From assembly GCF_014931605.1 (NCBI RefSeq), contig NZ_CP053382.1:4092001-4156000 (forward strand): a stretch of DNA of 64,000 nucleotides, written 5' to 3'. Source of the stretch: Halomonas sp. MCCC 1A13316. GTDB taxonomy: Bacteria; Pseudomonadota; Gammaproteobacteria; Pseudomonadales; Halomonadaceae. A program made the translations under genes and the position numbers. The notes beneath the pieces were generated by a model, which made no database searches, was not told the DNA's origin, and worked only from the letters and a program-made list of their open reading frames with translations. The first letter of the stretch is position 1; each line of letters starts with the position of its first letter. Positions 1-8,760 of this stretch are shown here, in pieces.

Positions 1-443
1 GAAAGGTCGAAGGCTTCGATTTCCGGCTTGACGGCGTACTTCAACATTTCGTCGGCAAGCCACTCCACCAACTGCGGCGGGTTCTCGTAGACGCGGTTGG
101 GAAAGTTGTTGGAGCCCACCGAAAGACTGGCCATATCAGGCTTGAGCGGCAGCATGCCGCCCCGCTCCTGGCCGGCACCGGAGCGCCCGCCGGTAGAAAG
201 CTGAATGATCATTCCCGGGCAGTGCTTTCTGAGCCCTTCCATCAACCGGGCGAACTTTTCGGGGTCCGATGTCGGGCTCTGGTCGTCGTTGCGCACATGA
301 CAGTGAGCGATGGTGGCGCCGGCTTCAAATGCCGCCTGGGTGCTCTCGATCTGCTCGTCGAGGGTAATCGGAACGGCAGGGTTGTTCTCCTTGCGCGGCA
401 AGCTGCCGGTGATGGCAACACAGATAATGCAGGGATTGGACAT
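1..443 (-). CDS. BKACE-family beta-keto acid cleavage enzyme (DUF849), 3' end cut by window
   Basis: The first 147 codons are present; the gene runs off the left edge. The N-terminus begins MSNPCIICVAITGSLPRK and contains HCHVRND and a GGRSG turn, as in 3-keto-5-aminohexanoate cleavage enzymes. The family condenses a beta-keto acid with acetyl-CoA and releases acetoacetate and a new acyl-CoA, using a divalent metal bound by His residues such as those in HCH. Members differ in substrate (3-keto-5-aminohexanoate, dehydrocarnitine and other beta-keto acids). Here the gene lies next to pcaB and shares its operator, so a beta-ketoadipate-linked role is plausible; this is inference. The ATG at 441-443 is the only start that gives the full conserved N-terminus. 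Confidence 0.85.
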   Translation of the reverse strand, partial: MSNPCIICVAITGSLPRKENNPAVPITLDEQIESTQAAFEAGATIAHCHVRNDDQSPTSDPEKFARLMEGLRKHCPGMIIQLSTGGRSGAGQERGGMLPLKPDMASLSVGSNNFPNRVYENPPQLVEWLADEMLKYAVKPEIEAFDL

Positions 444-510
444 GACGGCCTCTTGGGGTACCGGAGCGCAGCCAGGCAGTGGTTCAAGAGACCTGGAAGG
501 CATCCATTAA

Positions 511-544
511 GTTCGTATAACGAACATAGATTTGCATTACGAAC
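511..544. promoter_or_regulatory. PcaR/PcaU-type operator upstream of the BKACE gene
   Basis: A perfect palindrome GTTCG-TATAA-CGAAC lies at 511-525, and a further CGAAC half-site at 540-544 sits 19 bp from the palindrome's right arm in the same orientation. PcaU-type IclR operators are known to combine a palindrome with one extra direct repeat. The site is 68-100 bp upstream of the BKACE start. The same palindrome class recurs at 2063-2077. Confidence 0.65.
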
Positions 545-587
545 AACTTAGCCCCATGAGCCTCCACCGTCAAATCAGCAAGCGCGC

Positions 588-623
588 ATAAAAGCAAAGG
601 GGAGGCCAGGCCTCCCCCTTTGC
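588..623 (-). terminator. Rho-independent terminator after pcaB
   Basis: Arms at 594-607 and 609-623 form a long, nearly perfect G+C-rich hairpin. Read on the minus strand it is followed by a short T run (588-593). It lies just past the pcaB stop and separates pcaB from the BKACE promoter, so the two genes are separate transcription units. Confidence 0.75.
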
Positions 624-655
624 AGGAATACGAAAAGATGTGCTACCTCAAAGCG

Positions 656-1993
656 TTATTCACCCAGCCAGGCAATGGCGCGCCGCACCTGCGCCTGGCT
701 GCTACCAAGGTATAAGGCGGGGTCCGTCGCCTGGCGCAGTGCCTCGGCTTGAAGCTTGCCTCCTGCTTCGGCTTTCACCACGTCATGCGCCTCGAGTGCC
801 TCGTTATAAGACATGCCCTTCAGGCGCGCCGTCTCGGCAGCCTCGGCGCTGATGCGCTTGGCGGCGTCCTGGCCCAGCACCGGCGCCAGCAGGCGCGACA
901 CCGGCTCCGCCATGATGCCGCCGCCGGTGGCCGCCAGGTTGCGGCGCATCGTCTCGGGATTCACTTCGAGCCCCTCGAGCAGCGTGGCGGCCTGCTCCAG
1001 TGCTCCCTCCAGCAGCAGGGCGCTGTCGACCAGCGGCGACCACTCGGCGTGCCACTCGCCCAACCCGCGCTCCAACGGCTGGGCGGCGGCGTTGAGAAGC
1101 ACCGTGGTGTAGCCATGTACCTGCCGCGCCGCGCCGCGAATCATGGCGCAGCGTACCGGGTTGCGCTTGTGCGGCATGGAGGAGGATTCGCCCATGCCCG
1201 GGGCGGAGGGTTCGGCCAGCTCGCCCACTTCGGTCTGGGTCAGCAGGGAAATATCAAGCGCCATTTTTTCGGCTGCCCCCGCCGCTGCGTCCAGCGCCGT
1301 GCCCAGGGCATGGATCGGCTGGCGGTCGGTGTGCCAGGGCAGCACCGGGGCAGCGAGACCGAGACGCTCGGCCAAGGCATCCATGAAGTCGAGGCCCAGC
1401 GTGTCCCAACCAGAGTGCACGCCCACGGCACCGCCGAACTGCACCGGCAGCTCGACCTGCGCCAGGCGTCGGCGCGCCTGCTCCAGGCCGATGGCCCAGT
1501 GCGCCACCTTGACGCCGAACGTCATCGGCAGGGCCTGCTGCATCAGCGTGCGCCCCACCATGACCGTTCCTTCATGGCGCTTCATCAGCTCGACCGCGGC
1601 GGCGCGACAGCGCACCAGCAGCGCATCCAGCGCGGCCAGGCGCGGCTTGAGCAGCAGCATCAGCGCCGAGTCGATGACGTCCTGGCTGGTCGCGCCCATG
1701 TGGAAGTAGCGCTTGAGTTCGTCCGGAAGCGCCGCGCGCGCCTGCTTGACGAAGGGGATAGCCGCATTGCCGCCGCTGGCGATTCCCGCTGCGATGGCGG
1801 CCTCATCGAAGACGTGCTGCGCAAGCGCCTGGCGCATCTTCTCGCTCACCCCGTCGGGCACGGCGTCATGCGCCTCCTGCACCTCCGTCAGCGCCAGCTC
1901 GAACGCGAGCATGGCCTGGACCATGGCCTCGTCATGACACTCCGCCAATGCCGTTTGGCTCAAGAAGGGATGCCGAAGCAGGGCGTCAGGCAT
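656..1993 (-). CDS. pcaB: 3-carboxy-cis,cis-muconate cycloisomerase
   Basis: A 445-residue member of the fumarase/aspartase superfamily. The signature loop GESSSMPHKRNP is at about residue 270, and the MGATSQDVIDSA segment (about 97-110) supplies the second conserved block. Length and sequence fit PcaB, which lactonizes 3-carboxy-cis,cis-muconate to 4-carboxymuconolactone in protocatechuate breakdown, rather than adenylosuccinate or argininosuccinate lyase. It is divergent from the IclR regulator and ends at its own terminator. A GAGGAG ribosome site lies 9 nt before the ATG. pcaC, pcaD and pcaGH are not in this window. Confidence 0.88.
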   Translation of the reverse strand: MPDALLRHPFLSQTALAECHDEAMVQAMLAFELALTEVQEAHDAVPDGVSEKMRQALAQHVFDEAAIAAGIASGGNAAIPFVKQARAALPDELKRYFHMGATSQDVIDSALMLLLKPRLAALDALLVRCRAAAVELMKRHEGTVMVGRTLMQQALPMTFGVKVAHWAIGLEQARRRLAQVELPVQFGGAVGVHSGWDTLGLDFMDALAERLGLAAPVLPWHTDRQPIHALGTALDAAAGAAEKMALDISLLTQTEVGELAEPSAPGMGESSSMPHKRNPVRCAMIRGAARQVHGYTTVLLNAAAQPLERGLGEWHAEWSPLVDSALLLEGALEQAATLLEGLEVNPETMRRNLAATGGGIMAEPVSRLLAPVLGQDAAKRISAEAAETARLKGMSYNEALEAHDVVKAEAGGKLQAEALRQATDPALYLGSSQAQVRRAIAWLGE

Positions 1994-2022
1994 ATCATGC
2001 TCTCCTCAGAAGGGCTGGCTTG

Positions 2023-2052
2023 CTATCGGCTTAGCGCTAGCTTAGCCGATAG
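2023..2052. repeat. 30-bp interrupted inverted repeat in the pcaB leader
   Basis: Perfect 9-bp arms CTATCGGCT and AGCCGATAG flank a 12-bp centre that contains its own palindrome, TAGCGCTA. It lies 30 bp upstream of the pcaB start and 10 bp from the GTTCG-N5-CGAAC operator. It could be a second protein-binding site or an mRNA hairpin in the pcaB leader; the sequence does not decide. Confidence 0.6.
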
Positions 2053-2062
2053 TCGTACATGT

Positions 2063-2077
2063 GTTCGCAAAACGAAC
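2063..2077. promoter_or_regulatory. PcaR/PcaU-type operator in the pcaB-pcaR divergent region
   Basis: A perfect GTTCG-CAAAA-CGAAC palindrome lies between the divergent pcaB and IclR-family genes. It has the same arms and spacing as the site upstream of the BKACE gene, so one regulator probably controls all three genes, including its own. Confidence 0.7.
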
Positions 2078-2136
2078 ACTATGCTAGATTGAAGGGCTCC
2101 GATGGAGCAACTCACCAAGACGACAACGGAACAATA

Positions 2137-2922
2137 ATGGCATCAGAGGAAGAGGTTCTCAGCCCCGACGACCGGGACTTCGTCACTGCACTGGCCAGCG
2201 GCCTGGAGGTCATCCTGGCCTTCGACGAGACGCACTCGCGCATGACGCTTAGCGAGGTCGCCAGCCGTACCGGCATGAACCGTGCCCGCGCCCGGCGCTT
2301 CCTGCTGACGCTGCATGCGCTCGGCTACGTGCGCAAGCAGGGCCGAAACTTCGAGCTGGCCCCGCGGGTGCTGCAGCTCGGCTACTCGTTTCTCTCCGCC
2401 AACAACTATCGTAGCGTGATCCAGCAGGTGCTGGAGGACATCACCGCCGAGAGCGGGGAATCCTCCTCCCTGGGCGTGCTCGACGGCGACGAGGTCACCT
2501 ACGTGGCGCGCTCCTCGGCCCGCCACCGGCTGATGGCGATCACCCTCTCCGTCGGCACCCGGCTGCCTGCCGCCCACACCTCGATGGGGCGTGCGCTGCT
2601 GGCGCAGCTTCCCGATGCCGAGCTGGATGCCTTCCTGGAGCGGGTCACGCTTACGCGCTACACCGACAAGACCGTGACCGACAAGGCCGCACTCAAGAAG
2701 TGCATCCTCAAGGTACGCCAGCAGGGCTACGCCATCGCCGATCAGGAGCTGGACTCGGGGCTACGCTCGCTCGCCGTGCCTGCCTTCGACGCCAACGGCA
2801 AGCTGCTCGGCGCCATCAACATCAGCACCAATGCCGCCCGGGTGGATCTGGATACCCTGATGAAGGAGTACCTGCCGCTACTCCAGCAGAAGGCTCGCGA
2901 TATACGCGCCACTGTCAGTTGA
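2137..2922 (+). CDS. pcaR: IclR-family regulator of the PcaR/PcaU/PobR subgroup
   Basis: From the ATG at 2137 the protein has 261 residues. An N-terminal winged helix (about 15-80, with MTLSEVASRTGMNRARARRF as the recognition part) is followed by an IclR effector-binding domain (about 85-260). The phrase GLEVILAFDETHSRMTLSEVA is close to PcaR/PcaU, which bind beta-ketoadipate or protocatechuate. An ATG-less extension back to 2059 is open but would overlap the operator at 2063, so the downstream start is preferred. It is divergent from pcaB and probably regulates pcaB, the BKACE gene and itself. The effector is inferred from subgroup only. Confidence 0.85.
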   Translation: MASEEEVLSPDDRDFVTALASGLEVILAFDETHSRMTLSEVASRTGMNRARARRFLLTLHALGYVRKQGRNFELAPRVLQLGYSFLSANNYRSVIQQVLEDITAESGESSSLGVLDGDEVTYVARSSARHRLMAITLSVGTRLPAAHTSMGRALLAQLPDAELDAFLERVTLTRYTDKTVTDKAALKKCILKVRQQGYAIADQELDSGLRSLAVPAFDANGKLLGAINISTNAARVDLDTLMKEYLPLLQQKARDIRATVS

Positions 2923-3023
2923 AGGGCAAATCAACTCCGCACGCTCTTGACGCTTTTCCTTTCAGAGAACACCGGCCGGGGCCGCCCTTGGCTCGGTCGT
3001 GGTTGCCTTGGCACGGAGGCCGC

Positions 3024-3980
3024 ATGCTAGAGATTCTCGCCATCACCACGCCGATCTTCCTGCTGATCGGTACCGGCTATCTGGCCATGGCGACTCGGCT
3101 GGTCAACCGGGAGCAAATACAGGGCGTGGCCACTTTCGTGCTCTACTTCGCCCTACCTGCGCTGGTGATTCGAGCCCTGACCCAAAATCCTCTGGAGGAA
3201 GTAATCCAGACGCAGTACCTGCTGGCCTACGGCCTTGGCTCGGTTGCCATATTCAGCCTTGGCCTGCTGTTGACCCTGGCGATACAGCGCAAGCCGCTCA
3301 GCGAAGGCGCCATGCATGCCCTGGGCATGTCCGCTTCCAACAGCGGCTTCATCGGCTATCCCGTCGCCGCCATAGTGATCGGTAGCTCACCGGCAGCCGT
3401 TTTCATGGCCCTGAACATGATGATCGAGAACCTGCTGGTCATACCGGCAGCACTGATTCTGGCCGAGGCAGGTCGACAGAGCGGCGCCGGCATCGCCACG
3501 GTCGCCCGCAAGACATTCCTGCGCCTGGTTCGCAATCCAGTGCTGGTCGGTATCACGCTAGGCCTGCTACTGGCCGTGACGGAGACGCCCCTGCCGCGCC
3601 CCCTGGCCCAAGTCGTCGATATGCTGGCCAGCGCCGCCGGCCCGGCGGCGCTGTTCGTGATTGGAGGTACCCTGTTCGGCCTGCGCGTCCGCGGCATGTT
3701 CAAAGACGTGGGCCAGATCGTCATCGGCAAGCTGATCTTCCATCCGCTGGCCGTGCTCAGCCTGTTCCTGCTTATGCCGCAGGCAGACCCAGGCATGGTG
3801 GCTGGCGCCCTGCTGTTCGCCTGCGCTCCGATGGTCAGCATTTACCCGCTGCTCGGTCATCGATACGGCATGGCCGGCATCAGCGCCGCCGCACTGATGG
3901 TCGCTACCCTGGCCGCTTTCGCCACGCTGAGCCTGGGGCTCTGGCTGATGGATCACTCCGGACTGCTGCCGACCGGCTAG
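3024..3980 (+). CDS. AEC-family (auxin efflux carrier type) transporter
   Basis: A 318-residue integral membrane protein with about ten hydrophobic segments, starting MLEILAITTPIFLLIGTGYL. The family moves small carboxylates such as malate or malonate across the inner membrane. A GGAGG site lies just upstream of the ATG at 3024. It follows the pca regulator on the same strand about 100 bp downstream, so an organic-acid role tied to aromatic breakdown is possible. The gene ends 3 bp from the convergent napC, with no hairpin between them. Confidence 0.85.
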   Translation: MLEILAITTPIFLLIGTGYLAMATRLVNREQIQGVATFVLYFALPALVIRALTQNPLEEVIQTQYLLAYGLGSVAIFSLGLLLTLAIQRKPLSEGAMHALGMSASNSGFIGYPVAAIVIGSSPAAVFMALNMMIENLLVIPAALILAEAGRQSGAGIATVARKTFLRLVRNPVLVGITLGLLLAVTETPLPRPLAQVVDMLASAAGPAALFVIGGTLFGLRVRGMFKDVGQIVIGKLIFHPLAVLSLFLLMPQADPGMVAGALLFACAPMVSIYPLLGHRYGMAGISAAALMVATLAAFATLSLGLWLMDHSGLLPTG

Positions 3981-3983
3981 GCG

Positions 3984-4586
3984 TCATTCCCATCCTTCCA
4001 CGCCCGCCATGTCGGGCAGCTCATGAGCGATACCCTTGTGACAGGTGATGCAGGTGTCGTCGCCGTTGACCAATCCTCGCCGATGGGCGGCGGCCGCTCG
4101 GGAGCTCTGGCGGGTGAAGTCCATGGCCTCCTCGTCGTGGCAGTTGCGGCACTCCAGCGAGTCGTTGGCTTCGAAGCGTCGCCACTCGCGGGAGGCCATC
4201 TCCAGGCGGTGGTCTAGGAACTTTTCGCGGGTATCGATTACGCCGAAGATCTTGCCCCAGACCTCCTTCGAGGCCTGCATCTTGCGCGCGATCTTGTCGG
4301 TCCAGTCGTGCGGCACGTGGCAATCCGAGCAGACCGCCCTCACCCCCGAACGGTTGGTGAAGTGAATGGTCGGCTGGATCTCCTCGTAGACGTTGGCCCG
4401 CATCTCGTGGCAGCTGATGCAGAACCGCTCGGTATTGGTCGCCTCCATGGCGGTGTTGAAGCCACCCCAGAACAACACCCCGCCGATGAAGCCCCCCACG
4501 GTGAGAAACCCCAGGCTGAAGTAGCCGCTGGGCGAATTGAAGGTGCGCCAGAAGACGGAGAGCAGGCTCTTGATACGTTTCATCAT
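3984..4586 (-). CDS. napC: Tetraheme cytochrome c quinol dehydrogenase NapC
   Basis: A 200-residue NapC/NirT protein: one N-terminal membrane anchor (about 20-45), then four CxxCH heme sites, CISCH, CSDCH, CRNCH and CITCH, in the periplasmic part. It takes electrons from the quinol pool and passes them to NapAB. It is the last gene of napEFDABC, starting 10 bp after napB. Two adjacent ATGs are possible starts (4586 and 4583). Confidence 0.96.
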   Translation of the reverse strand: MMKRIKSLLSVFWRTFNSPSGYFSLGFLTVGGFIGGVLFWGGFNTAMEATNTERFCISCHEMRANVYEEIQPTIHFTNRSGVRAVCSDCHVPHDWTDKIARKMQASKEVWGKIFGVIDTREKFLDHRLEMASREWRRFEANDSLECRNCHDEEAMDFTRQSSRAAAAHRRGLVNGDDTCITCHKGIAHELPDMAGVEGWE

Positions 4587-4596
4587 TCAGCGGCCC

Positions 4597-5055
4597 TCAC
4601 TCTTGCGTTTCGCGTCGCTGACGAAGCATCTCGACAACGTCCACGAAAGTGTTCTCGACCGCCAGCGGCGCGTCCGTCTGCGGCACGTGGCACTGGCTGC
4701 AGAAGTAGCGCCGCGGTGACAACTCGGCGAGAAAGTTGCCGTCGCGATCCATGTAGTGGGTCACGCTGATCATTGGCGCCTGGGTTTCACCGACCCGCTG
4801 ACGGCTATGGCAGCTCATGCAGCGGTTGGCATTGAGGTCGACCTGGTAGTTGTCGATCTTGTGCGGAATGGTCGGCGGCTGCATCGGGTAGGCACGGCTG
4901 CGCCGCAGGTCGTCGTTCTCGACATCGTAAAGCGGCTCGGGCGTACGCTCCTCTAGCAGCGGCACGTTGCCGCGCAGGGCATCGAGCTTGCCCTCCTGGG
5001 CCAGCGCTCCCAGGCTGACCCCCAGAATGGCGACGGCGGTGACGATCATTCGCAT
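4597..5055 (-). CDS. napB: Diheme cytochrome c NapB, small subunit of periplasmic nitrate reductase
   Basis: The product has 152 residues with an N-terminal signal peptide ending near LGALAQ. Two heme sites are visible, CMSCH and CSQCH, together with the family's conserved segments between them (RYFCSQCHVPQ). NapB passes electrons from NapC to NapA in the periplasm. It sits between napA and napC, 12 bp after napA, with a G-rich ribosome site. Confidence 0.96.
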   Translation of the reverse strand: MRMIVTAVAILGVSLGALAQEGKLDALRGNVPLLEERTPEPLYDVENDDLRRSRAYPMQPPTIPHKIDNYQVDLNANRCMSCHSRQRVGETQAPMISVTHYMDRDGNFLAELSPRRYFCSQCHVPQTDAPLAVENTFVDVVEMLRQRRETQE

Positions 5056-5067
5056 TGTGCTTCCCCC

Positions 5068-7563
5068 CTAGACCGGTTCGATCCGGCAGGCGCACTTCTT
5101 GAAGTCCGTCTGCTTGGAAATGGGATCGGTGGCGTCCAGCGTGACCTTGTTGATCAGCTGGCTGGCGTCGAACCAAGGCACGAACACCAGCCCCCGCGGC
5201 ATGCGGTTGCGGCCACGCGTCTCGACACGGGAGTTCATCTCGCCGCGGGCGCTGACGATGCGTACCTCGCTGCCGCGGCGCACCCCCAGCTCGCGAGCAT
5301 CCTGGGGATGGAGGTAGACCACCGCCTGGGGGAAGGCCCGATGCAGCTCGGGCACGCGACGGGTCATCGAGCCTGAGTGCCAATGCTCGAGTACCCGGCC
5401 GGTGACCAGCCACATGGGATACTCCTCGCTGGGCGACTCGGCAGGCGGCTCGTAGGGTACGGCAAAGATCACCGCCTTGCCGTCGGGGTGGCCGTAGAAC
5501 TGGATGTCCTGCCCCTTCTCGACATAGGGGTCATACTCGCCGTTGTAGCGCCAGCGGGTCTCCTCGCCGTCGACCACCGGCCAGCGCAGCCCCCGCTCCT
5601 GGTGATAGCGCTCGAACGGCGCCAGGTCGTGGGCCTTGCCGCGGCCGAACTTGGCGTACTCCTCGAAGAGTCCTTTCTGCACGTAGAAGCCGAAGTGTTC
5701 CGCCTCCTGGTTGGCATACTCCTCGTCGAGTTCATCCAGGGAGTAAGCGTCGACCTGACCGTTGCGCCACAACACGTCGAACAGGCTACGCCCCTTGTAT
5801 TCGGGGTTGGCGTCGAGCATCTCCCGGGGCCAGACCTCGTCGGTGGTGAAGCGCTTGGAGAATTCCATCAGTTGCCACAGGTCGGAACGCGCCTCGCCTG
5901 GCGCCTCGACCAGTTGGTGCCAGAACTGCGTGCGCCGCTCGGCGTTGCCGTAGGCGCCCTCCTTCTCGACCCACATGGCGGTAGGCAGAATCAGGTCGGC
6001 CAGTTCGGCGGTCACGGTGGGGTAGGCATCGGAGACGACGATGAAGTTGTCCGGGTTGCGATAGCCGGGGTAGGTCTCCTCGACCATATTGGCCGCCGCC
6101 TGGACATTGTTGTTGCACTGCACCCAATAGGCGTTGATCGCGCCGTCGTTGAGCAGGCGGTGCTGAAGTACCGCATGGGCGCCGGGCTGCGCCTGGATGG
6201 TGCCCTCGGGTACCTTCCAGGCCTTTTCGGCAAATTCCCGGTGGCCAGGGTTCATCACCACCATGTCTGCCGGAAGACGGTGAGCGAAGGTGCCGACTTC
6301 GCGGGCAGTGCCGCAGGCAGAAGGCTGACCGGTCAGCGAGAAGGGGCTATTGCCCGGGGTGGAGATCTTGCCGGTGAGCAGGTGAATGTTGTAGATCATG
6401 TTGTTGGCCCAGACCCCACGGGTGTGCTGGTTGAAGCCCATGGTCCAGAACGACATCACTCGTGTATTGGGGTCGGCATAGAGCTCGGCCAGCTCGTCCA
6501 GCTGCCGCTTGGGCACGCCGGAGAGTTCGGAAACCGAGTCGGCGTCATACTGCTGCAGGAATTCGCGATAGCGCTCGAAGTCGATGTCGGTGGCCCCCCC
6601 GGGGTCGTCGGCGTTATCCGCCATCAGCTCCAACCGGTGCTCAGGCCGCAGGCCATAGCCGATCAGGGTCTTGCCCTCCTTGAAGCGCACGTGCTGGTTG
6701 ACGAAATCCCAGTCGACACGGTCATTCTCGATGATGTAGCGCTGGATATAGTTGAGCACCGCCAAGTCGGCCTGGGGCGTAAAGACGATCGGCATGTCGG
6801 CCAGTTCGAACGAGCGATGCTCGAAGGTGGAGAGCACCGCCACCTTGACGTGCGGGGCCGATAGCCGACGATCGGTCACCCGAGTCCACAGGATGGGGTG
6901 CATCTCCGCCATGTTGGAGCCCCACAGCACGAAGGCGTCAGCCGCTTCGATGTCGTCGTAGCAGCCCATCGGCTCGTCCATGCCGAAGGTGCGAATGAAG
7001 CCGGCAACGGCCGAGGCCATGCAGTGGCGGGCGTTGGGATCGATATGGTTGGAGCGGAAGCCGGCCTTCATCAGCTTGTTGGCGGCGTAACCCTCCCATA
7101 CCGTCCACTGGCCGGAACCGAACATGCCGATGCCCTGCGGCCCCTTCTCGCGCAGCACCGCCTTGTACTTGTCGGCCATCACGTCGAAGGCCTCGTCCCA
7201 GCTCACCGGGGTGAACTCCCCCTCCTTGTCGTAGACACCGTCTCGCTTGCGCAGCAGCGGCTGGGTGAGGCGGTCCTCGCCGTACATGATCTTGGACAGG
7301 AAGTAACCCTTGATGCAGTTGACGCCACGATTGACCGGCGAATTGATGTCGGCGTGGGTGGCGACCACCTGGTTGTCGCGCGTCGCCACGTTGACGCCAC
7401 AGCCCACGCCGCAGAAGCGGCACGGCGCCTTCGACCACTTCAACTGGGTCTGGGCAGCATCGGTGACGATATTCTGCGCCTGGGTCGCGGCACTAATCCC
7501 CGCCGCTGCGGTGGCCGTCGTCGCCGCCGAGGCCTTGATGAAGTCACGTCGCGTCAGCCTCAT
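5068..7563 (-). CDS. napA: Periplasmic nitrate reductase catalytic subunit NapA
   Basis: An 831-residue molybdopterin oxidoreductase. It opens with a Tat signal (TRRDFIK) and binds one [4Fe-4S] cluster through Cys48, Cys51, Cys55 and Cys83 (CRFCGVGC, then NCIKG). The [12 protein letters not shown] stretch supplies the cysteine ligand to molybdenum, typical of NapA. It reduces nitrate to nitrite in the periplasm. The start overlaps napD by 20 bp, consistent with translational coupling. The length matches the family. Confidence 0.97.
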   Translation of the reverse strand: MRLTRRDFIKASAATTATAAAGISAATQAQNIVTDAAQTQLKWSKAPCRFCGVGCGVNVATRDNQVVATHADINSPVNRGVNCIKGYFLSKIMYGEDRLTQPLLRKRDGVYDKEGEFTPVSWDEAFDVMADKYKAVLREKGPQGIGMFGSGQWTVWEGYAANKLMKAGFRSNHIDPNARHCMASAVAGFIRTFGMDEPMGCYDDIEAADAFVLWGSNMAEMHPILWTRVTDRRLSAPHVKVAVLSTFEHRSFELADMPIVFTPQADLAVLNYIQRYIIENDRVDWDFVNQHVRFKEGKTLIGYGLRPEHRLELMADNADDPGGATDIDFERYREFLQQYDADSVSELSGVPKRQLDELAELYADPNTRVMSFWTMGFNQHTRGVWANNMIYNIHLLTGKISTPGNSPFSLTGQPSACGTAREVGTFAHRLPADMVVMNPGHREFAEKAWKVPEGTIQAQPGAHAVLQHRLLNDGAINAYWVQCNNNVQAAANMVEETYPGYRNPDNFIVVSDAYPTVTAELADLILPTAMWVEKEGAYGNAERRTQFWHQLVEAPGEARSDLWQLMEFSKRFTTDEVWPREMLDANPEYKGRSLFDVLWRNGQVDAYSLDELDEEYANQEAEHFGFYVQKGLFEEYAKFGRGKAHDLAPFERYHQERGLRWPVVDGEETRWRYNGEYDPYVEKGQDIQFYGHPDGKAVIFAVPYEPPAESPSEEYPMWLVTGRVLEHWHSGSMTRRVPELHRAFPQAVVYLHPQDARELGVRRGSEVRIVSARGEMNSRVETRGRNRMPRGLVFVPWFDASQLINKVTLDATDPISKQTDFKKCACRIEPV

Positions 7564-7831
7564 AGCTCATCTCCCTGTTCAATTCTTCGGCGCTCTCCGC
7601 ATGGTGATAGACCAAGCCCACCGACAGCACGCCGGGCGCTTGCTGCAGCCCTTCGATGAATTCCACTATCTCCCGATGACCTCCTGTCTCGAGGATCAGC
7701 ACCATCTTGCCTTGCGGGTCCGTGGCGTGAACCTCGACGCCCGGGCGTGCCTGGCAATACTGACGGACGTCGTCGATGCGCTCCGGCTGGAGTTGTACGA
7801 CCAGGCTCGAGATATGCACTTTTGCACTCAT
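7544..7831 (-). CDS. napD: NapD, chaperone for the NapA signal peptide
   Basis: A 95-residue cytoplasmic protein starting [13 protein letters not shown], with the ferredoxin-like NapD fold pattern and the GKMVLILE strand. NapD binds the NapA Tat signal and holds export back until the cofactor is inserted. The ATG at 7831 has an AGGAA site; a longer frame upstream is an out-of-family extension. It overlaps napF by 4 bp and napA by 20 bp. Confidence 0.92.
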   Translation of the reverse strand: MSAKVHISSLVVQLQPERIDDVRQYCQARPGVEVHATDPQGKMVLILETGGHREIVEFIEGLQQAPGVLSVGLVYHHAESAEELNREMSYEADAT

Positions 7832-8364
7832 GACGGTTCCTGAAGTCTGGTTGACTGAAGGCGAGCAGAATGACTCGGGCCCAGCGGGCCAACCACTACC
7901 GCCCGGGCCGGGCAAACCGACACGCAGGCTCCACATCCGTTGCACGCTTCGGTATCGACACTCGGTTCCGGCACGCGCTGGGCGTTGAAAGAGAAACGGA
8001 TCGCGCCGGCTTCGCAGCTCTCTCCACAGCTTCGGCAGTACACGCCCTGCGGCCCCAGGCACGCCGGCCCGATGTCCGCGACGTGTCGCCACGGCGGCTC
8101 GCGCTCAGGGTCGCGAAAGATGTTTTCCTCGCAAGCATCGACGCATGCTCGACAGAAGGTGCACTCGCCCCGCTGAAAATCAACCTGTGGAAAACCGGCC
8201 ACATCGCGCACAATGATGCTGGTCTCGCAGGCCTGGAGACAATCGCCGCATTGGCTGCAATTTGCCAGAAATTCGGGCTCATCACGGGTCCAGGGTGGAC
8301 GCAGCGCAGAGGAATATTCGAGGCGCCCCTTTAACAGCGCGCGCCGCGAGGGATCGACTCCCAT
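7828..8364 (-). CDS. napF: Ferredoxin-type protein NapF
   Basis: A 178-residue cytoplasmic iron-sulfur protein. Cysteine groups CSQCGDCLQAC, CTFCRACVDAC, CRSCGESC and CNGCGACVSVC bind [4Fe-4S] clusters. NapF is thought to help assemble the NapA iron-sulfur centre. A short basic N-terminus (SRRALLKGR) is typical. It lies between napE and napD; a GGAG site precedes the ATG by 8 nt. Confidence 0.93.
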   Translation of the reverse strand: MGVDPSRRALLKGRLEYSSALRPPWTRDEPEFLANCSQCGDCLQACETSIIVRDVAGFPQVDFQRGECTFCRACVDACEENIFRDPEREPPWRHVADIGPACLGPQGVYCRSCGESCEAGAIRFSFNAQRVPEPSVDTEACNGCGACVSVCPARAVVVGPLGPSHSARLQSTRLQEPS

Positions 8365-8448
8365 TTTGTTACTCCACGGTCTTTTTTATTTCATTCTTGT
8401 GTCGCTATTATTCTTTCTTTCGTTCTGCCTAACCTACGGCTCGGCCCG

Positions 8449-8652
8449 CTAGCCGGGCGGCCCGGGAGGCCCCGCAAAGATCTGAAAGATCCACACGGCG
8501 AAGCCGTACCCGGAAACGACGAGTACGGCGAGGATCGGAAACAGGATGCCGGCGAGGAACAGGAAAACCAGCAGCTCACGCTTCTTTTGCTGCCGCTCTT
8601 CGGGCGTCTGCGGCTTGCGTTTACGGTTAGGATTGTCGATCGTACCTTGCAT
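8449..8652 (-). CDS. napE: Small membrane protein NapE
   Basis: This is a 67-residue protein with a charged N-terminus (EERQQKKREL at about 18-27) and one or two membrane segments (about 28-60), ending in a Gly/Pro-rich tail. Size, topology and position as first gene of napEFDABC identify NapE, whose precise role is unknown. A longer reading frame extends upstream but would include the napE promoter. No FNR box is apparent upstream. Confidence 0.85.
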   Translation of the reverse strand: MQGTIDNPNRKRKPQTPEERQQKKRELLVFLFLAGILFPILAVLVVSGYGFAVWIFQIFAGPPGPPG

Positions 8653-8760
8653 AAATCGGCACCAGAACGAGACGTCTTGTACTACCGTAGGAAGCAATGA
8701 GGTAATGCGCAAACCGGGATTTGGATCGCCTGTCTTCAGAAATTCAGCGGGAGCAAGGGA

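Noticed and set aside
749..2092. A 447-codon plus-strand frame opposite pcaB
   Set aside because: Its translation is rich in His, Gln and Arg with no family pattern; it is the antisense shadow of a G+C-rich gene.
2059..2136. Upstream extension of the IclR-family gene
   Set aside because: It would start within the operator region and adds residues without family match; the ATG at 2137 is preferred.
8653..8760. Search for an FNR or NarL/P site upstream of napE
   Set aside because: No good FNR box and no clear NarL/P heptamer pair is present, so I do not annotate one.
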